Assembly: GCA_023247445.1 (NCBI GenBank)
Contig: JAHFGL010000025.1
Location: 1-33,500, forward strand
Direction of reading: 5' to 3'
Source: Candidatus Omnitrophota bacterium
GTDB taxonomy: Bacteria; Omnitrophota; Gorgyraeia; Zapsychrales; Zapsychraceae
DNA: 33,500 nt
Both the position numbers and the translations under genes were made by a program. Below are positions 7,638 to 16,298 of the stretch, in pieces. Below the pieces are notes generated by a model. The model had not been told where the DNA came from. It saw nothing but the letters and a program-made list of their open reading frames with translations, and did no database searches. Positions within the stretch are counted from its first letter, which is position 1, and every line of letters begins with the position of its first letter.

Positions 7638-8945
7638 TTAACTGTGCCTTTCTAATAATAATTTTGACAACTGATTATAATCCTTATTGTTAATGGAAAC
7701 TTCTTCTTGATTGCCGGTTTGCATATTCTTAAGCGTCACGCACTCACGGCTTAATTCATTTTCTCCTAAAATTATCACCGATTGAGCGCCAAGTTTGTCA
7801 GCCAGGCGCATCTGACTTTTCATCGAGGATAATTTAAAACTCATATCACTGGAAACTCCCGCCAATCGAATAAAATTAAGTATTTGAAAAGCCTCTTTAA
7901 GCGATTTCTCATCTAACGCCACAATGAAAGCATCTAACTTTCTTGGTGCTGGCATTGGATCCTTAGACTTGGCGAGCAAAATCCGTTCAATCCCAAGCGC
8001 AAAACCAATGGCGTCAACTTCTGGCCCATCTAATTGAGTGACTAAATTATTATATCGACCGCCAGCGCCCAGCGCATCTTGACTGCCCAACGATGAATCG
8101 GAAATTTCAAACACCGTGTGCGTATAATAATCCAATCCGCGAACCAAATGTGGCGATTCAATAAACTCGATGTTCAAATTTTTGAGCGCTTCTTTAACCA
8201 AAACATAATATTCTTTACTTTCTGCCGATAAATAATCATCACTAATATTTACTTTACGAATAATATTTTTGCACGACTCGTTCTTACAATCCAAGATGCG
8301 AAAGACGTTACGTTCAAACCTTTGTCGACAATCTTCACAAAGCGCCGTGACTTGAGGCTTAATCGCGTCTCTTAGTTTCTTAGAAAAACTTTCTTTATCT
8401 TGCGCGCTTCCTAACGTATTAATCTTCAGCTTAAAATTATTTAAACCGAATGATTTAAGAATGTTGACGCACAGCGAAATAATTTCCGCATCCAGATAGG
8501 GAGAAGCACTTCCCGGGCCGATCGCCTCGGCCCCAATTTGGTGAAATTGACGTAAACGCCCTTTTTGCGGCCGTTCGCCGCGAAACATGGGGCCCAAATA
8601 AAACAATTTCGACAAATTTTCCTTTTTATCAAAACTATTTTCAATATAAGATCTTACAATCGATGCCGTTCCTTCCGGCCGCAAAGATAGTCCACCAGCA
8701 TCTAAATCTTGCTCATCACTTTTCTTTTGCGATTGCAGACTTAACATCTGTTTTTGGACGACATCGCTCGTTTGCCCCATGGAACGGGCAAAAAGTTCGG
8801 TTTCTTCAAATATAGGTGTGCGGATTTCCTTATAACCGTAAGTGTGTAAGATCTGGCGAGCCTTAGTTTCAATGTCTTGCCATACCATTACATTTTCTGG
8901 AAGGATGTCGCAGGTGCCTCTGGGGACTGAAAAGCGTTTAACCAT
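7638..8945 (-). CDS. hisS: Histidyl-tRNA synthetase
   Basis: 435-residue class II synthetase that charges tRNA-His. It starts with the typical SVPRGTCDILPENV. Visible motifs are SLRPEGTASIVRSYIE, FRGERPQKGRLRQFHQIGAE (motif 2), the histidine-specific GLDYYTHTVFEI, and GAGGRYNNL. The C-terminal anticodon-binding domain covers about 335-430. An internal CEDCRQ ... CKNESC cysteine set at about 200-225 is present in many bacterial HisRS. The length is normal. The gene is followed three bases later by aspS. A stem-loop at 8966-8991 lies about 20 bases upstream of the start. Confidence 0.96.
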   Translation of the reverse strand: MVKRFSVPRGTCDILPENVMVWQDIETKARQILHTYGYKEIRTPIFEETELFARSMGQTSDVVQKQMLSLQSQKKSDEQDLDAGGLSLRPEGTASIVRSYIENSFDKKENLSKLFYLGPMFRGERPQKGRLRQFHQIGAEAIGPGSASPYLDAEIISLCVNILKSFGLNNFKLKINTLGSAQDKESFSKKLRDAIKPQVTALCEDCRQRFERNVFRILDCKNESCKNIIRKVNISDDYLSAESKEYYVLVKEALKNLNIEFIESPHLVRGLDYYTHTVFEISDSSLGSQDALGAGGRYNNLVTQLDGPEVDAIGFALGIERILLAKSKDPMPAPRKLDAFIVALDEKSLKEAFQILNFIRLAGVSSDMSFKLSSMKSQMRLADKLGAQSVIILGENELSRECVTLKNMQTGNQEEVSINNKDYNQLSKLLLERHS

Positions 8946-8965
8946 AACTTATAACTTAAATCGCA

Positions 8966-8991
8966 AAGGCGGAGCAAAATGTCTCCGCCTT
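8966..8991. terminator. Perfect 9-bp stem-loop between the HU gene and hisS
   Basis: AAGGCGGAG at 8966-8974 pairs with CTCCGCCTT at 8983-8991 around an eight-base loop. On the minus strand only a short T run follows, so it is a poor intrinsic terminator. It lies in the 5' region of hisS and might be an mRNA-stabilising or attenuating hairpin; its role is not established. Confidence 0.45.
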
Positions 8992-9044
8992 CTCTATATT
9001 ATGCTTTTAATTGTTTGATTTCTTAGATTTACTATGATTATGTG

Positions 9045-9078
9045 AAAAAGAGCATGACTTGAGATGTCATACTCTTTT
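9045..9078 (-). terminator. Intrinsic terminator of the HU gene
   Basis: A 12-bp stem (9047-9058 with 9066-9077, one non-Watson-Crick position) closes a seven-base loop just downstream of the HU stop. On the minus strand it is followed by a T run (read as A45-A49 on the plus strand), as expected for Rho-independent termination. Confidence 0.75.
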
Positions 9079-9093
9079 AAACTGCTTACAAAT

Positions 9094-9366
9094 TTATTTA
9101 ATCTTTTGCTTCATCTCCAAACCAGGCTTAAAGACAACCACTTTACGTGGAGGAACAGGAACGGTGTCTCCGGTTCTAGGATTTCTGCCAAAGCGGGCTC
9201 GTCTTTCCTTAATCTTAAATACGCCAAAGTTACGTAACTCAACCTTTTCGTTACGCATTAAACTTTCGATAATAACATCAAATGTTTTTTGGACAATTTT
9301 TTTGACATCAACCTGTTTGATCCCGGTTGAATCTGTGATCTTTAAAACAATATCTTTTTTCGTCAT
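9094..9366 (-). CDS. HU/IHF-family DNA-binding protein
   Basis: 90-residue histone-like nucleoid protein that binds and bends DNA as a dimer. The start MTKKDIVLKITDSTGIKQ and the family core VELRNFGVFKIKERRARFGRNP are present. The RNPRTGD segment of the DNA-binding arm is followed by VPVPPRKVVVFKPG. The beta-arm carries two prolines (VPVPP), and the length is canonical. A strong AGGAGG lies eight bases upstream of the ATG at 9366, and a consensus promoter lies at 9401-9429, so high expression is expected. A terminator follows at 9045-9078, making this a single-gene unit. Sequence alone does not separate HU from IHF here. Confidence 0.95.
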   Translation of the reverse strand: MTKKDIVLKITDSTGIKQVDVKKIVQKTFDVIIESLMRNEKVELRNFGVFKIKERRARFGRNPRTGDTVPVPPRKVVVFKPGLEMKQKIK

Positions 9367-9400
9367 TAATTTTTCCTCCTAAAGTCTAATTAATGTAACG

Positions 9401-9429
9401 ATAGTAACAACAATGTGTTACAGTGTCAA
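9401..9429 (-). promoter_or_regulatory. Sigma70 promoter of the HU gene with embedded inverted repeat
   Basis: On the minus strand TTGACA (9424-9429) and TACTAT (9401-9406) are 17 bases apart, a near-consensus sigma70 promoter. The spacer contains GTAACA...TGTTAC, a six-base inverted repeat that could be an operator for autoregulation; the operator is conjecture. Confidence 0.75.
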
Positions 9430-9659
9430 GAAATAATTCCCATCAAAGCAATTCTTATCAATCTTGTCAGAAAAATCACCCATTTAGTTGTAAAATCTGG
9501 CAAAAAAACTTCAGAAAAAAACCGCTTTCACAAAAAGCCCTTCCACCCCCTTGTAAACTGTTATATAGATGATATGTTTTTAATAGGATTAACCACTTTC
9601 AAATAAATATTACGTAATTATAAAATACCTACCATAAACCATAAAAAGGAGACCGTTCA

Positions 9660-10838
9660 ATGCAAACAAAAAAAATGATTTTTGCTTTTGCCGTATCATT
9701 GTGCATCATTTTTCAAAGTAATTTCTGTGAATCAAGTTCTTTTGAAGACCTCAATAATAATGGAACCATCGGCCCCTCTGATTTCGAATTGCTTCTGCAG
9801 GTTAAAAGTGGATTAAGCCAATGTCCTGCGGGAAAAATTTGTGATTGGAATGGTGATGGAACCATATCAAACTCAGAAGTTAATAATTTTCGTGACCTCG
9901 TAAATAAGATAATGGCCATTTATGATATGAATAGCGATGGTTTCATTGGTATCGCTGACGTGCAACATATAACCGATGTTGCTGGGACTGTTAAAACATG
10001 CCCTGTAGGAAAGGAATGTGATATAAACCTAGATGGAAGCGTAAACGTTCAAGATGCTGTCGTTTTCACAGGACTTAGACAAGAATGGAAGAAATATTAT
10101 GATCTCTCCGGTGATGAACGGGTAGATATTGTAGACATGCGAGCGCTCAGCGCTATAGTATTAAATAAAGCCAGCTGCCCTAACATCAAATGGTGCGATG
10201 TAAATAATGATGGAGATGTTACAGTTGCAGATATTGTTACACTTGCTAATTATGTTGCTAAGGAATCCACTCCTCGAACTACACAAGGACTCCTTATTTA
10301 TGATCTCGATAACAATGGAACTGTCGGATTAAATGATGCCGCTATCGAAGCAGATATAGGTTCAGGAAAAAAGATCTGCCCTCCAGGAAAACACTGTGAT
10401 TGGAATGGTGATGGATGCGTGTCCCCCGCAGAAGTATCTGCTTTTAAAGATCTTGTGAATCGATTTAAGAGCATTTATGACATTGATAGTAATGGATTCG
10501 TTGGAACTTCAGATGTGCACTATTTAATTAAAGTTAATGTAAACAAAGAATCCTGCCCTAGTGGGAAATTATGTGATGTGAATCTTAACTCTGATTTAAA
10601 TGTTCCAGATGTCGCAGATTTAATTACCTTAGTTAACCTTATAGCATCTAACAAGAACTTTTATGATCTAAATAATAGCCCAACAAATGTTGTTGGCGAT
10701 ATTATGATTCTAATGAAAGTCATTATGGGAACTACCGCTTGCCCTCCAAATAAAGTGTGTGATATTAATGGAGATAACCAAGTTAATGTTGCAGATGCCA
10801 TTGCGTTTGATCGCTACATTAATCAGCCGAAATTATAA
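9660..10838 (+). CDS. Secreted dockerin/EF-hand-like calcium-binding repeat protein with six Cys-pair modules
   Basis: 392 residues with an N-terminal signal peptide (MQTKKMIFAFAVSLCIIF). The rest is built of six modules. Each has a degenerate first loop such as YDMNSDGFIGIAD and a second loop CPxGKxCDxNxDGxVxxxD. Each module carries a Cys-X5-Cys pair: CPAGKIC, CPVGKEC, CPNIKWC, CPPGKHC, CPSGKLC and CPPNKVC. The D-x-N-x-D-G loops match dockerin type I/EF-hand calcium loops, and the Cys pair would form a disulfide outside the cytoplasm. Modules 1 and 4 resemble each other most (CDWNGDG plus FxDLVNxxxxIYD), and 2/5 and 3/6 also pair, so a three-module block was duplicated. There is no catalytic domain. 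AAGGAG lies eight bases before the ATG. Possible roles are cell-surface scaffold or adhesion; a cohesin partner is not shown. Confidence 0.85.
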   Translation: MQTKKMIFAFAVSLCIIFQSNFCESSSFEDLNNNGTIGPSDFELLLQVKSGLSQCPAGKICDWNGDGTISNSEVNNFRDLVNKIMAIYDMNSDGFIGIADVQHITDVAGTVKTCPVGKECDINLDGSVNVQDAVVFTGLRQEWKKYYDLSGDERVDIVDMRALSAIVLNKASCPNIKWCDVNNDGDVTVADIVTLANYVAKESTPRTTQGLLIYDLDNNGTVGLNDAAIEADIGSGKKICPPGKHCDWNGDGCVSPAEVSAFKDLVNRFKSIYDIDSNGFVGTSDVHYLIKVNVNKESCPSGKLCDVNLNSDLNVPDVADLITLVNLIASNKNFYDLNNSPTNVVGDIMILMKVIMGTTACPPNKVCDINGDNQVNVADAIAFDRYINQPKL

Positions 10839-10854
10839 CGTAACTGGTTTCATC

Positions 10855-10890
10855 AAAGGGGTGGTACAAATTGTACCACCCCTTTCCTTT
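10855..10890. terminator. Strong bidirectional terminator between the repeat protein gene and dnaE
   Basis: AAAGGGGTGGTACAA at 10855-10869 is fully complementary to 10871-10885, giving a stem of at least 13 bp. A short T run follows on the plus strand and the A run before the stem serves the minus strand. It sits 17 bases after the plus-strand stop and about 90 bases before the dnaE stop, so it can end both converging transcripts. Confidence 0.85.
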
Positions 10891-10976
10891 GGTGATAAAC
10901 TTTACAACCTCTGTATTTCTCTTCTGTTAAGAACTTAAAAGAGATTCCCGGTTTCTACTGCAATTAATACATTAGA

Positions 10977-13900
10977 TCATAAAGAAACCGAAAATTTCTC
11001 TTTACCAACAAGTTCTTTTAAATCATTCATTAAAGATTCTGTTGGGGACACAAACATATCTTCACCAACAAGGATTTGAACACTTTTATGAGAGCCGGTA
11101 TTTAAACGCAGATAAACAGGGACTTTGCCGGGAGAACTAAGCAGTTTACTTTTTAGATCATCTAAAACTTTATCGCCATGAGTTGATAAATCAACGTTAA
11201 TGGCTTTAATCGCGTTATATAAATCAGCCATAAAGGTAATATCATTGACGATGATTTTTGGTTCTTGATCACGGAATCCAACTTTTCCCTTGATAAGCGC
11301 GACCTCTCCTTCTTTTAAAATATTCGCGAGCTTCGTATAGGCCTGTGGAAAAACGACCGCTTCAATAACACCTTCCATATCTTCCACCTTCAAAATCGCC
11401 ATGCGTTCATTGGTCTTACGCGTGCTGGTCAACTTTATTTCGGCCAAGAGACCAACCAAGCGAACATCTTCTCCATCGGTGGAATTTCGTAAACTACTTG
11501 TTGAAAGACTGGTGAATTCTTTAATCTCTGTTTCATAATGCGCCAAAGGATGGCCACTTAAATAAAAACCCATAATCTCTTTTTCAAAAGCTAAAATTTG
11601 TGTTTGATTCCATTCCTTAATATCAGGAAGTGACTCGTCTCTTTTATCAAAACCATGATCGCTACCTCCTAAATCAAAGAAAGAAAACTGACCAGCTGCT
11701 TTTTCTTTTTGTTCTTTGGCGCCAAAGAGAAGGGCCCGCTCTAGGACTTCCATCTGCTGCGAACGCCGTGCGCCAAAACTATCCAATCCGCCACACTTAA
11801 TTAAACTTTCCAAAACTTTTCGGTTCACTAGACGTAAATCAACACGTTTGCACAAATCAAACAACGACACAAAATTTCCTTGAGCTCTTTCTTGGACAAT
11901 GGAATCAATGGCTGTTGATCCCACATTTTTTACCGCCAAAAGTCCATAACGAATCGTTTGCGGATCAACAACGCTAAATTCGCGAACACTATGATTAATC
12001 TCCGGTGGCAAAACCTTCATCCCCATCGCCTCGCATTCCTTCACATATTCCACAACCTTATCCGTGTTATCTTTTTCTGAGGTCAAAAGCGCGCACATAA
12101 ATTCAACCGGATAATTGGCTTTTAAATAAGCCGTCTGATAGGAAATAAGCGCATACGCCGCGGAGTGACTGCGGTTAAATCCATATCCTGAAAAATAATC
12201 AATCAAATCAAAAAGTTTGTTGGCTTTTAAGTCGTCAATCTTACTGACATTAAAACATCCCGTAACGAAATCCTTACGCATCTGTTCCATGATCTCTGGA
12301 ATCTTCTTACTCATCGCCCGACGCAAATTATCCGCCTGAGTCATGGTAAAGCCAGCCAAAGTTACCGGAATACGCATAACTTGCTCTTGATATAAAATAA
12401 TTCCGTAGGTTTCTTTCAAAATGGATTCGAGTTTGGGGTGATCATATTTGATGGCCACATCCCCGCGCTTTCGTTTAATAAAATCATCCAACATCCCGCT
12501 TCCCATCGGCCCAGGTCGATAGAGCGCCAAAATCGAAATAATATCTTCAAAATCCGATGGTTTAATCTTCTTTAAAAGATCTCGCATCCCTGAACTTTCC
12601 AGTTGGAAGATACCAAAACTATTAGCGCTGCTTAAAAGCGCATACGTTTTTTTATCATCCAGAGGAACACGGGTGATATCAATTTTTAGCTGATGCCGTT
12701 TTTCAATGAGCTTAATGGCCTCGCTAATAACGGTGAGCGTGCGAAGTCCCAAGAAATCCATTTTGAGTAGTCCGATCTTGGAAACCCCATCCATCGTATA
12801 ACCGGTCGTGATCTGGCCATCGCTGGTTTTAAAAAGCGGAAGATATTCATTAAGCGGCTGATCTGAAATAACAACACCGGCCGCATGAGTTGAGGCATGA
12901 CGATTAAGGCCTTCTAAAACTTGGGCGGTTTTTAGAATGTCGGCGGCAACTTGATCTTCTTCAATCAATTTACTTAACTGCGGTTCTTTTTGAATCGCTT
13001 CTTCGATTGTGATTCCAATTTCGGTAGGAACGAGCTTCGCAATTTTATCAACGTCCGCGTAAGCCGCGCCCATGACACGACCCACGTCCCGAATGGCGGC
13101 CTTTGCCTGCATGGTTCCAAAGGTAATAATCTGGGCGACGTTGGCGCTGCCATATTTTCTGGTAACATATTCAATCACTTCACCACGGCGCTCATAACAA
13201 AAATCAATATCGATGTCAGGCATTCCCGCGCGATCAGGATTTAAAAACCGTTCAAAGAGAAGATTATACTTAAGCGGATCTAAATCTGTAATTCCCAATA
13301 AATAACTAACCAAACTTCCCGCGGCTGATCCTCGTCCAGGACCAACCGGAATTCCCTTACTCTTAGCGTAATTAATAAAATCCCAAACAATCAAGAAATA
13401 TCCAACAAATCCCATCTTCTCAATGACTTTTAGTTCATGCTCGAGCCGATCAGTGATTTCCTTTGTCTTTTGCGGATAGCGTTTAGGCAAGGCTTCTTTA
13501 CAGAGTTCACGGAAATATTCTTCTTTCGTTTTGCCACCCGGTGGGTCAAATTTGGGAAGATGAACTTTATCGAAATCTATTTTTAAATTACATTTCTCAG
13601 CGATCGCGAGCGTATTACTCACCGCGCCCGGCAGCCATTCAAATTCTTTTCGCATTAAAGACGGATCTTTAAAATAAAACTGATCTGTCTTCATGCGCAT
13701 ACGATTTGGATCGTTTAAAAGCGTTTGGGTTTGGATACATAAAAGCGCCTCATGGGCCGTTGACTGCGACTGCTCAAGATAATGAACATCGTTGGTGACA
13801 ACTAGTGGCAGATTTAAATCTCGGGCAATCTTGACAATGCCTTCATTGGCTTTTTTCTGCTCGGACAAACCATGATCCATAATCTCTAAATAAAAATTTT

Positions 13901-14414
13901 CTTTGCCAAAAATTTGCTGCAGGTCATCGGCAGCTTTAAGTGCGGCGTTATAATTGCCCTCGAGTAAATGATAAGCGACCTCTCCTTTTAAACAAGCGGA
14001 GGTGCATAGTAAACCTTCAGAATATTTCGCCAGGATTTCTTTATCCATCCGCGGATAATAATAAAATCCTTCCAGATATCCACAAGAAACAAGTTTCAAA
14101 AGATTTTTGTAACCAATTTCATTCTTGGCAAAAAGAACCAAATGCGAAACGGATCCTTTTTGTCGAGGAGTTTTCTCTAATCGACTGCCGGTTGAAGCGA
14201 CATACGCTTCGCAGCCAATGATGGGTTTAATATTGTATTTTTTAGCGGTTTGATAAAAATCGATGGCCCCAAACATATTGCCATGATCGGTCATGCCTAG
14301 AGCAGGCATGTTGTATTCGGCAGCTTTCTTGATTAGATTTTGTATGCGGCAGGCGCCATCAAGAAGACTAAACTGGGTGTGAACATGAAGATGAACAAAT
14401 TCGGCTTGATTCAT
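10977..14414 (-). CDS. dnaE: DNA polymerase III subunit alpha (DnaE)
   Basis: 1145-residue replicative polymerase of the C-family, DnaE1 type. The N-terminal PHP domain starts at once (FVHLHVHTQFSLLDGA, then MTDHGNMFG). The polymerase palm has GPGRGSAAGSLVSYLLGITD and the catalytic aspartates in PDIDIDFCYERRGEVI at about residue 400. The fingers show YGIILYQEQVMRI and SGYGFNRSHSAAYALISYQT. A C-terminal OB fold (VRLVGLLAEIK) and a tail domain finish the chain. I place the start at the ATG at 14414, where the PHP domain begins. A TTG at 14459 would add 15 residues (MIAINVSDKSPPSVK) that lie next to the palindromic repeat; neither start has a clear Shine-Dalgarno site. Confidence 0.96.
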   Translation of the reverse strand: MNQAEFVHLHVHTQFSLLDGACRIQNLIKKAAEYNMPALGMTDHGNMFGAIDFYQTAKKYNIKPIIGCEAYVASTGSRLEKTPRQKGSVSHLVLFAKNEIGYKNLLKLVSCGYLEGFYYYPRMDKEILAKYSEGLLCTSACLKGEVAYHLLEGNYNAALKAADDLQQIFGKENFYLEIMDHGLSEQKKANEGIVKIARDLNLPLVVTNDVHYLEQSQSTAHEALLCIQTQTLLNDPNRMRMKTDQFYFKDPSLMRKEFEWLPGAVSNTLAIAEKCNLKIDFDKVHLPKFDPPGGKTKEEYFRELCKEALPKRYPQKTKEITDRLEHELKVIEKMGFVGYFLIVWDFINYAKSKGIPVGPGRGSAAGSLVSYLLGITDLDPLKYNLLFERFLNPDRAGMPDIDIDFCYERRGEVIEYVTRKYGSANVAQIITFGTMQAKAAIRDVGRVMGAAYADVDKIAKLVPTEIGITIEEAIQKEPQLSKLIEEDQVAADILKTAQVLEGLNRHASTHAAGVVISDQPLNEYLPLFKTSDGQITTGYTMDGVSKIGLLKMDFLGLRTLTVISEAIKLIEKRHQLKIDITRVPLDDKKTYALLSSANSFGIFQLESSGMRDLLKKIKPSDFEDIISILALYRPGPMGSGMLDDFIKRKRGDVAIKYDHPKLESILKETYGIILYQEQVMRIPVTLAGFTMTQADNLRRAMSKKIPEIMEQMRKDFVTGCFNVSKIDDLKANKLFDLIDYFSGYGFNRSHSAAYALISYQTAYLKANYPVEFMCALLTSEKDNTDKVVEYVKECEAMGMKVLPPEINHSVREFSVVDPQTIRYGLLAVKNVGSTAIDSIVQERAQGNFVSLFDLCKRVDLRLVNRKVLESLIKCGGLDSFGARRSQQMEVLERALLFGAKEQKEKAAGQFSFFDLGGSDHGFDKRDESLPDIKEWNQTQILAFEKEIMGFYLSGHPLAHYETEIKEFTSLSTSSLRNSTDGEDVRLVGLLAEIKLTSTRKTNERMAILKVEDMEGVIEAVVFPQAYTKLANILKEGEVALIKGKVGFRDQEPKIIVNDITFMADLYNAIKAINVDLSTHGDKVLDDLKSKLLSSPGKVPVYLRLNTGSHKSVQILVGEDMFVSPTESLMNDLKELVGKEKFSVSL

Positions 14415-14480
14415 TTTGACACTAGGTGGTGACTTGTCGCTTACGTTAATAGCGATCAACTAGTCACAGATTTTACAGCT

Positions 14481-14552
14481 GTCAGTTATCAGCTTTCAGT
14501 CATCAGCAGCTGTCAGTTACTGATAGCTGATAGCAGAAAGCTGATGGCTGAC
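14481..14552. repeat. Imperfect 27-bp inverted repeat made of CAGCTGATAG-type words
   Basis: Bases 14481-14507 and 14526-14552 are inverted repeats with 22 of 27 positions complementary; the space between also consists of CAGCTGTCAG words. The element fills most of the gap between guaA and dnaE and could form a long hairpin in RNA. It has the heptamer-like, self-similar look of degenerate interspersed palindromes. No T run follows, so it is not a classical terminator. Confidence 0.7.
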
Positions 14553-14556
14553 AAAA

Positions 14557-16278
14557 CTATTCCCACTCAATCGTTGCAGGCGGCTTCGAACTAATATCAT
14601 ACACAACGCGATTAACACCAGGAACTTCATTGATAATACGATTAGCGATTTTGCCTAAAAGTTCATAAGGCAGTTGAACCCAGTCAGCCGTCATTCCATC
14701 GGATGAACTGACACAACGCACCGCAACAACATTTTCATAGGTGCGTTGATCGCCCATAACCCCGACGGTCTTAACCGGCAATAAAACCGCAAAAGATTGC
14801 CAAACGTCATGATAAAGTCCAGCCTTCTTAACTTCATCAACGACGCGATCATCAGCTTCTTTTAAAACCTCAAGACGTTCTTTAGTTACTTCTTCTATAA
14901 TACGGATCGCAAGTCCCGGCCCAGGAAATGGCTGCCGTTTTAAAATACTATCGGGAACGCCTAAATGCTTACCGATCGCGCGGACTTCATCTTTAAATAA
15001 CTCGCGAAACGGTTCAATTAATTCAAACTTTAAATTCTTCGGTAACCCACCCACATTATGATGTGTTTTGATAACGACTGATGGCCCGCCGGTTGGTGAA
15101 TGAGATTCAATCACATCCGGATAAAGTGTTCCTTGCGCTAAAAACGAAACGTTTTTAATTTTCTTCGCCGCGTCAGTAAACACCTTCGCAAACTCATCAC
15201 CAATTACTTTGCGCTTTTGTTCTGGATCCGTCACGCCTTTTAATCGCGCCAAGAATCTCTTCTCAGCATCAATAAGCGTCATATTAATTTTAAAATTTGA
15301 TTTAAAGGTTCGCTCAACGGAAGCAGCTTCATTTTTACGAAGAAGTCCATTGTCGACAAAGATACAATGCAATTTATTGCCAATGGCCCGATGAAGTAGC
15401 ACAGCAGCCACAGAGGAATCAACTCCGCCACTTAACCCTAAAATGACTTTTTTATTGCCGACGCGTTCTTGAAGTTGCTTGATCGTTGAATCGATAAACT
15501 TATCCATTGTCCAACGTGGCAAGCATCCGCAAATTTGAAAAAGGAAATTGTTTAAAATTTGGCTGCCTCGCTGCGTATGAACAACCTCAGGATGAAACTG
15601 AACGCCATAAATCTTCTTGGCTCGATTGGCCATCGCGGCAATCGGAGCATTTAACGTATGCGCAATATTGACAAATCCCGCTGGCAATGTTTTGATCTCA
15701 TCGCCATGGCTCATCCAACAAGTTATATTCGCCGGGATGTTGGCAAATAAATCTTTATTGCTATCGATAAATAATTCCGCGCGGCCAAACTCGCGGCCTT
15801 CACTAGGTTTAACTTTTCCGCCCAATAAGTGCGTGATCACCTGCATGCCGTAACAGACACCCAAAATCGGAAGTCCTAATTTAAAAATTTCCATCCGTGG
15901 AGATGCTGCATTTTTGTCGTAAACGCTCATCGGTCCACCAGAGAAAACAATTCCCTTTGGTCGCAACTCTTTAATTTCTTCAATACTAATATTACAAGGA
16001 ACAATCTTACTATAAACTTTATTTTCACGAATTCGTCGGGCAATCAGCTGTGTATATTGAGAACCGAAATCAAGAACCAAAATCACATCTTTGTTGCGGA
16101 CTTTATGGACTTCAACCGCGGTCGTTTTATGCGACTTTAACTTTCGAAGACTTGGAATTTTTGCGGTATATTTCTTAAAAGGTTTTCTTAACTTTAATTC
16201 TTTAATTTTTCGTACTTTGAATTTCTTAACCGTTTTAACTGTTTTCACTTTTTTCACTTTCTTGACTTTTTTAGCCAT
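14557..16278 (-). CDS. guaA: GMP synthase (glutamine-hydrolysing) with a lysine-rich N-terminal extension
   Basis: Converts XMP to GMP using ATP and glutamine. The class I amidotransferase domain begins at about residue 64 ([21 protein letters not shown]). Its nucleophile lies in GVCYGMQ and its His-Glu in GVQFHPE. The ATP pyrophosphatase domain has [11 protein letters not shown], and the C-terminal dimerisation domain ends with the canonical PPATIEWE. The length of 573 exceeds the usual 510-525 because of residues 1-63. The first 50 of these hold 20 lysines and 3 arginines in KVKKVKT-like repeats, resembling a histone H1 tail. The extension is probably translated: AAGAGGA lies two bases before its ATG, and no other ATG precedes the conserved domain. 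The gene lies 20 bp downstream of guaB3. Confidence 0.95.
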   Translation of the reverse strand: MAKKVKKVKKVKTVKTVKKFKVRKIKELKLRKPFKKYTAKIPSLRKLKSHKTTAVEVHKVRNKDVILVLDFGSQYTQLIARRIRENKVYSKIVPCNISIEEIKELRPKGIVFSGGPMSVYDKNAASPRMEIFKLGLPILGVCYGMQVITHLLGGKVKPSEGREFGRAELFIDSNKDLFANIPANITCWMSHGDEIKTLPAGFVNIAHTLNAPIAAMANRAKKIYGVQFHPEVVHTQRGSQILNNFLFQICGCLPRWTMDKFIDSTIKQLQERVGNKKVILGLSGGVDSSVAAVLLHRAIGNKLHCIFVDNGLLRKNEAASVERTFKSNFKINMTLIDAEKRFLARLKGVTDPEQKRKVIGDEFAKVFTDAAKKIKNVSFLAQGTLYPDVIESHSPTGGPSVVIKTHHNVGGLPKNLKFELIEPFRELFKDEVRAIGKHLGVPDSILKRQPFPGPGLAIRIIEEVTKERLEVLKEADDRVVDEVKKAGLYHDVWQSFAVLLPVKTVGVMGDQRTYENVVAVRCVSSSDGMTADWVQLPYELLGKIANRIINEVPGVNRVVYDISSKPPATIEWE

Positions 16279-16298
16279 ATCCTCTTACCTTTTTTAGA

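Noticed and set aside
9415-9606. 63-residue plus-strand frame upstream of the calcium-binding repeat protein
   Set aside because: It overlaps the HU promoter, has no ribosome-binding site and its lysine/phenylalanine-rich composition is that of AT-rich intergenic DNA.
14415-14459. TTG start of dnaE at 14459
   Set aside because: It adds 15 residues unlike the family; the PHP domain begins directly after the ATG at 14414.
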